Shown here piece after piece: positions 60,211 to 64,000 of a DNA stretch of 64,000 bases (positions are counted from its first letter, which is position 1; each line of letters starts with the position of its first letter). A program made the translations under genes and the position numbers. The DNA is taken from NCBI GenBank assembly GCA_964616825.1, contig CAZTSX010000004.1, positions 1 through 64,000 of the forward strand. The letters run 5' to 3'. The notes under the pieces were generated by a model. That model saw only the letters and a list, made by a program, of their open reading frames with translations, was not told the DNA's origin and made no database searches. The stretch is from QYOJ01 sp964616825. Lineage in GTDB: Bacteria > Bacteroidota > Bacteroidia > Bacteroidales > FEN-979.

Positions 60211-62154
60211 ATGAATAAAAAATGGTTATCCCTGATTATCCTCTTTATATGCCTCTCCCTGGCCGGTATCATAGCCGTCCAATATATGTGGATTCGCAAT
60301 GCTTTCGACGTCCGGGAAGCACAATTCAATCAGGGTGTTAATGATGCTCTTGATGGTGTGGTAACAAGGCTGGAGACCAGTGAGAATATGCAACTGATCC
60401 GCCAACGCCTCATCTCCGACAGCATTCTTAACCTGATCAGAAGTTATGCCAAAGACAGCATGACACTGGAACAGAGCCAGATTGATCTGGATCAGTTACA
60501 GATAGCCCTCTATGGGAAACCGCTAAGAGTTAAATCCAGGTCAGGTTATTTTTCGTACGATTATGATCATGCCGCGCGTCTGCAAACAAATTACCAGATG
60601 TCCCTCACATGGAGCCTGGAACAACAGAAAGAGATTGACTCCATCATGGAACAGATCGAAGACTTTATTCCCATTGAAGAAAATATCGTACTCAATCAAT
60701 TTCAGTGGCAGGAATCTCAGATCAAAAAACTGGATTCCCTCTGGATTGAACAGGAAAAGCTGATCCACAAGCAGGAATTCGATACCCGGGTTGATTTCGA
60801 GACCGAAAATGAGCATTATTCTATACCTGAGATTCATATTACCAGACCGGATCCTCCCAGGCCAGAATATAAGAGAGCTGATAACCAAACCAGAAGCGAT
60901 CCAAGAGTAATCGTCAGGCACAATCCCACTGAACTTATTGTTGTGAACCCTCAATCACCCGATGCACAAAAAAAAGCATCAAAAGTGGTTGAGCACAAAA
61001 TCAAGAAACTGAACAAACGAACAAAACAACTGCAGGATCTGATCCAGCGCATGGCAATTGAATATGAAGAATTTCCAAAAGCGGTGGAGGCCCGGATCGA
61101 TAAAAAAATGCTTAAAAGCACACTCAATTCATCCCTTGCAGATAACAACATCAATATTCCTTTTGAGTTCGCCGTATATAACCCGGTCAGCGACAGCAAT
61201 CCGATACCCATTCACTCTACCGGTTTCACCTCTGAAAACCTTGCCAGTGATCACAAGATATCACTCTTCCCCAATGATGTAATCGAAAAGCCTGATCAGT
61301 TACTGGTTTATTTCCCCGGACAGCAATCTCATATCGCCAAATCATTATCATTCCTGATGCTCGGCTCGCTGTTATTTACCATGATTATCATCTTCTCGTC
61401 CGGGCTCAGCATCTTTGTCATGATCAGGCAAAAGAAAATATCGGACATCAAAACTGATTTCATCAACAACATGACACACGAGTTCAAAACCCCGATCGCT
61501 ACTATCTCCATTGCAGCTGATTCCATCAACAACCCAAAAGTGATAGAGAAACCGACTCAGATCAAGTCCTATACGAGAATTATCAAAGAGGAGAACAGCC
61601 GGATGAATTCGCGTGTGGAACAGGTTCTTCAGATGTCGCTTCTCGATAGCCGTGATTTCAAGCTTTTCATGGAACCTATAAACTTACAGGAGTTGATCCA
61701 ACGCACAGTCAATCACTTCAAGCTGATTGTAGAAAAGCGTGGCGGAACCATCCAGACAGAGTTTGAGGCTACTGAACAGATCGTGGAAATAGATGAAAGC
61801 CACATGCGGAACGTCCTCATGAACCTGCTGGACAATGCCAACAAATACTCCCTTGAGAAACCCGATATCACTATACATACAGAAAACAGATCCGGATGTT
61901 TTTATTTTTGCATCAAGGACAAAGGAATGGGCATGAGCAAAGATGTACAAAAACGGGTCTTCGATAAATTTTACCGGTTAACGAGCGGGAATGTTCATAA
62001 TATCAAAGGATTCGGACTCGGCTTAAGTTATGTGAAAGCCATTGTCATGGCTCATCACGGAGAGATCAAAATCGACAGTGAACAAGATAAGGGGAGCTGC
62101 TTTGAGATTGGATTACCACTTTATAACAAGCAGCAAACAACGAATAACTATTAA
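60211..62154 (+). CDS. Two-component sensor histidine kinase
   Basis: 647 residues. Helix 1 (about 6-27), a long extracytoplasmic region (about 28-385) with charged coiled stretches, helix 2 (about 386-411), then the kinase core: phospho-acceptor His near 424 in NNMTHEFKTPIATIS, LLDNANKYSLEKPD, IKDKGMGMSKD and GFGLGLSYVKAI. It resembles RprX-type kinases of Bacteroidota. The signal is unknown. The response regulator follows 4 bases after the stop. Confidence 0.9.
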   Translation: MNKKWLSLIILFICLSLAGIIAVQYMWIRNAFDVREAQFNQGVNDALDGVVTRLETSENMQLIRQRLISDSILNLIRSYAKDSMTLEQSQIDLDQLQIALYGKPLRVKSRSGYFSYDYDHAARLQTNYQMSLTWSLEQQKEIDSIMEQIEDFIPIEENIVLNQFQWQESQIKKLDSLWIEQEKLIHKQEFDTRVDFETENEHYSIPEIHITRPDPPRPEYKRADNQTRSDPRVIVRHNPTELIVVNPQSPDAQKKASKVVEHKIKKLNKRTKQLQDLIQRMAIEYEEFPKAVEARIDKKMLKSTLNSSLADNNINIPFEFAVYNPVSDSNPIPIHSTGFTSENLASDHKISLFPNDVIEKPDQLLVYFPGQQSHIAKSLSFLMLGSLLFTMIIIFSSGLSIFVMIRQKKISDIKTDFINNMTHEFKTPIATISIAADSINNPKVIEKPTQIKSYTRIIKEENSRMNSRVEQVLQMSLLDSRDFKLFMEPINLQELIQRTVNHFKLIVEKRGGTIQTEFEATEQIVEIDESHMRNVLMNLLDNANKYSLEKPDITIHTENRSGCFYFCIKDKGMGMSKDVQKRVFDKFYRLTSGNVHNIKGFGLGLSYVKAIVMAHHGEIKIDSEQDKGSCFEIGLPLYNKQQTTNNY

Positions 62155-62158
62155 TGTC

Positions 62159-62857
62159 ATGAAAAGGAAAGTAAGAATACTGCTGGTTGAGGATGATCCG
62201 AATTTCGGTTCGACCATGCAATCATATCTCGAGTTGAATGAATACAATGTAACCTTACGGGTAGACGGGAAGCAGGGACTGGCATCTGTGAAATCAGACT
62301 CCTACGATATCTGCATCCTGGATGTGATGATGCCGGAAATGGATGGATTTACCCTGGCCCTTGAAATCAAAAAACTCCATCCGGACCTGCCGTTCGTTTT
62401 TCTGACAGCCAAATCACTGAAAGCCGATATGCTGGAAGGATTTAAAGCCGGCGCTGACGACTACATTACCAAACCCTTTGACTCAGAGGTATTGCTTTAT
62501 AAACTCAAGGCGATCCTGAAGCGTCACGAACAGACAGAGCAGGATGAGAGTCAAAGCATTGAATTCCAGATTGGAAGTTTTACCTTCAACTCTATGTTGC
62601 GAACATTAACTTTCGGAGATAAGGTTCAATCGTTATCACCCAAAGAGGCCAAATTGCTGAAGATGCTCTGTGAAGTAAAGGATCTGGTTCTGGTGCGAAA
62701 AGATGCACTTGAGAAGATCTGGGGCGACGACAATTATTTCAACGGAAGGAGTATGGATGTCTTCATTACCCGTCTCAGAAAATACCTGAAAGCAGACCCA
62801 AATGTAGAGATAGGCAACATTCACGGAAATGGCTTCCGGTTAGTTACGAAAAGTTAA
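62159..62857 (+). CDS. OmpR-family response regulator (RprY-like)
   Basis: 232 residues from the ATG at 62159. Receiver domain with acidic pair in LLVEDDPNFG, phospho-acceptor D55 in ICILDVMMPEMDGF, Thr in VFLTAKS and Lys in DYITKPFDSEV. The C-terminal winged helix (about 135-230) has LSPKEAKLLKMLCEVKDLV and SMDVFITRLRKYLKADP. Partner of the preceding kinase. The phased GTTAA boxes upstream of the kinase gene are its candidate binding site. Confidence 0.93.
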   Translation: MKRKVRILLVEDDPNFGSTMQSYLELNEYNVTLRVDGKQGLASVKSDSYDICILDVMMPEMDGFTLALEIKKLHPDLPFVFLTAKSLKADMLEGFKAGADDYITKPFDSEVLLYKLKAILKRHEQTEQDESQSIEFQIGSFTFNSMLRTLTFGDKVQSLSPKEAKLLKMLCEVKDLVLVRKDALEKIWGDDNYFNGRSMDVFITRLRKYLKADPNVEIGNIHGNGFRLVTKS

Positions 62858-62868
62858 TCCAGCCCCGC

Positions 62869-64000
62869 TCAGGTATAAAGGTAAGTATTCATCAGCCAGT
62901 AGGTGACTGCTCCAGCAAAATAACCTATCAGAGCCCAGATCGTGATCGTCCGGAGGTACCAGATAAAGTCAATTTTCTCCATCCCCATCACAGCAACACC
63001 TGCAGCTGAACCAATGATCAGGATGCTTCCCCCTGTTCCGGCGCAATAAGCAAGCATTTGCCAGAAATAGTGGTCTACAACAAACGTCTCCCCGTACATC
63101 CCCATAGCCCCGGCAACCAGTGGGACGTTATCAACAATGGCGGATAGCACACCAATGATTATATTGATCACGTATAGATTCCCTACATACTTATTCAGGG
63201 TATTCGCAAGCAACTCCAGGTGACCTGCACTCTGCAGCGCAGCAACAGCAAGCAAAATACCCAGAAAGAAAAGTATGGTTGAGGTATCGACACGACGAAG
63301 GATTCCCACCACCGTCAGCATTGGCTTGTGCTCCACATTCTTCTTTTTATGAAGAATTTCTGTTGTAATCCAAAGTACACCCAGTCCCAATAACATACCC
63401 AGGTATGGTGGAAGGTGAGTAACCGTTTTAAAAACCGGAACCATCAACAGGCATCCCACTCCCAGGAAAAAGATAAAATTCCGCTCAAATGCTGTAGTGG
63501 GGTTAATATAACTACTTCCGATAGAGAGAGCCGGTCTTTTGATGTCGCCCTTCATCATGAAAGAGAGAATCGCAAACGGGATAACCATCGAAACAAAACT
63601 GGGAACAATGGTTTTCATGATTATTGTTCCGGTAGTTACATGACCATCAATCCAGAGCATGATCGTAGTTACATCACCGATCGGACTCCATGCTCCCCCA
63701 CTGTTAGCAGCAATGATCACGATCCCGGCAAAGAACCATCGATCTTTTTTATCGGCGATCAGCTTTCGCAACAGGGCAACCATAACAATCGAAGTGGTCA
63801 GGTTATCCAGAGTGGCCGACATAAAAAAGGTCAGTATAGCAATGATCCACAGAAGCTTGATTTTCTTTGTTGTCTTAATCTTATCGGTGATGATCCGAAA
63901 GCCTTCGTGCGAGTCGATCAGTTCAACAATTGTCATGGCTCCCAGCAGAAAAAAGAGAATCTCTGAGATCTCTCCCAGGTGGTGTAACAACTCATGGTGC
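62869..64000 (-). CDS. nhaD: NhaD-type sodium/proton antiporter (5' end outside the window)
   Basis: At least 377 residues, in an open frame that continues to the window edge. Many membrane helices and the NhaD/ArsB (ion transporter superfamily) motifs are visible: LHHLGEISEILFFLLGAMTI, SATLDNLTTSIVMVALL (with the conserved Asn-Leu-Thr-Thr), IIAANSGGAWSPIGDVTTIM and SAIVDNVPLVAGAMGMY. It should expel Na+ in exchange for protons. The N-terminal roughly 60 residues are missing here. The gene is convergent with the response regulator, with 11 bases between stops. Confidence 0.88.
   Translation of the reverse strand, partial: HHELLHHLGEISEILFFLLGAMTIVELIDSHEGFRIITDKIKTTKKIKLLWIIAILTFFMSATLDNLTTSIVMVALLRKLIADKKDRWFFAGIVIIAANSGGAWSPIGDVTTIMLWIDGHVTTGTIIMKTIVPSFVSMVIPFAILSFMMKGDIKRPALSIGSSYINPTTAFERNFIFFLGVGCLLMVPVFKTVTHLPPYLGMLLGLGVLWITTEILHKKKNVEHKPMLTVVGILRRVDTSTILFFLGILLAVAALQSAGHLELLANTLNKYVGNLYVINIIIGVLSAIVDNVPLVAGAMGMYGETFVVDHYFWQMLAYCAGTGGSILIIGSAAGVAVMGMEKIDFIWYLRTITIWALIGYFAGAVTYWLMNTYLYT

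Overview
The window is a scaffold piece (one 100-N gap at 17671-17770) from a member of the Bacteroidota, most likely an anaerobic or microaerobic Bacteroidia. The evidence is lineage-typical genes (GWxTD protein, type IX secretion PorQ, DUF4294, DUF3276, DUF5683, DUF5723, a TonB-dependent receptor behind a TPP riboswitch, long-form NusB) and promoters of the Bacteroidota form TAnnTTTG. Most native genes start without a Shine-Dalgarno (SD) sequence.

Region 1 (1-17.6 kb): tRNA-Ser, GWxTD protein, GT2 glycosyltransferase, aroQ, riboswitch plus thiamin-type receptor, M16 peptidase-smpB-thioredoxin, PhzF, a broken S9 peptidase, a POT-type peptide transporter, tRNA-His, an ABC permease, a DUF5723 outer-membrane protein and tRNA-Leu. 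Gaps carry 10-bp-phased degenerate repeats.

Region 2 (17.8-43.3 kb): housekeeping genes: tig-clpP-clpX, DUF4294, a GT2/sugar-transferase fusion, exonuclease, FAH hydrolase, a four-helix-bundle gene lying inside 24-bp inverted repeats, ispH-recF-DUF721, porQ, nusB, DUF3276, parA-parB-DUF5683, dapB, lepB, ftsK-lolA and truA. It ends with an EanB-like triple rhodanese and a deleted EgtD/EanA-like methyltransferase (anaerobic ergothioneine pathway), then a Crp/Fnr regulator.

Region 3 (43.6-59.3 kb) is the highlight: a 17-gene co-directional cluster that looks horizontally acquired (strong SD sequences, A+T-rich, AGA-type arginine codons). It encodes a group 3c-like [NiFe] hydrogenase (MvhA/MvhG/MvhD), NADH-dehydrogenase modules (NuoE, a second 2Fe-2S protein, NuoF, NuoG), HdrA flavoprotein modules and a QmoC-like membrane subunit. 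One HdrA appears split: its N-terminal part is fused to NuoE, and the remainder is fused behind NuoG and followed by a second HdrA. HdrB is absent. A DRTGG / CBS-HATPase / DRTGG / PHP / HATPase block lies inside the operon. A receiver protein, a histidine kinase with two c-heme motifs and a hydrogenase maturation protease close it. The inferred product is a membrane-attached, flavin-bifurcating or confurcating complex linking H2, NAD(H), ferredoxin and possibly menaquinone.

Region 4 (59.3-64 kb): an acidic periplasmic protein divergent from a histidine kinase/OmpR-type regulator pair, with four GTTAA boxes at helical-turn spacing between them, and a partial NhaD-type antiporter running off the window.
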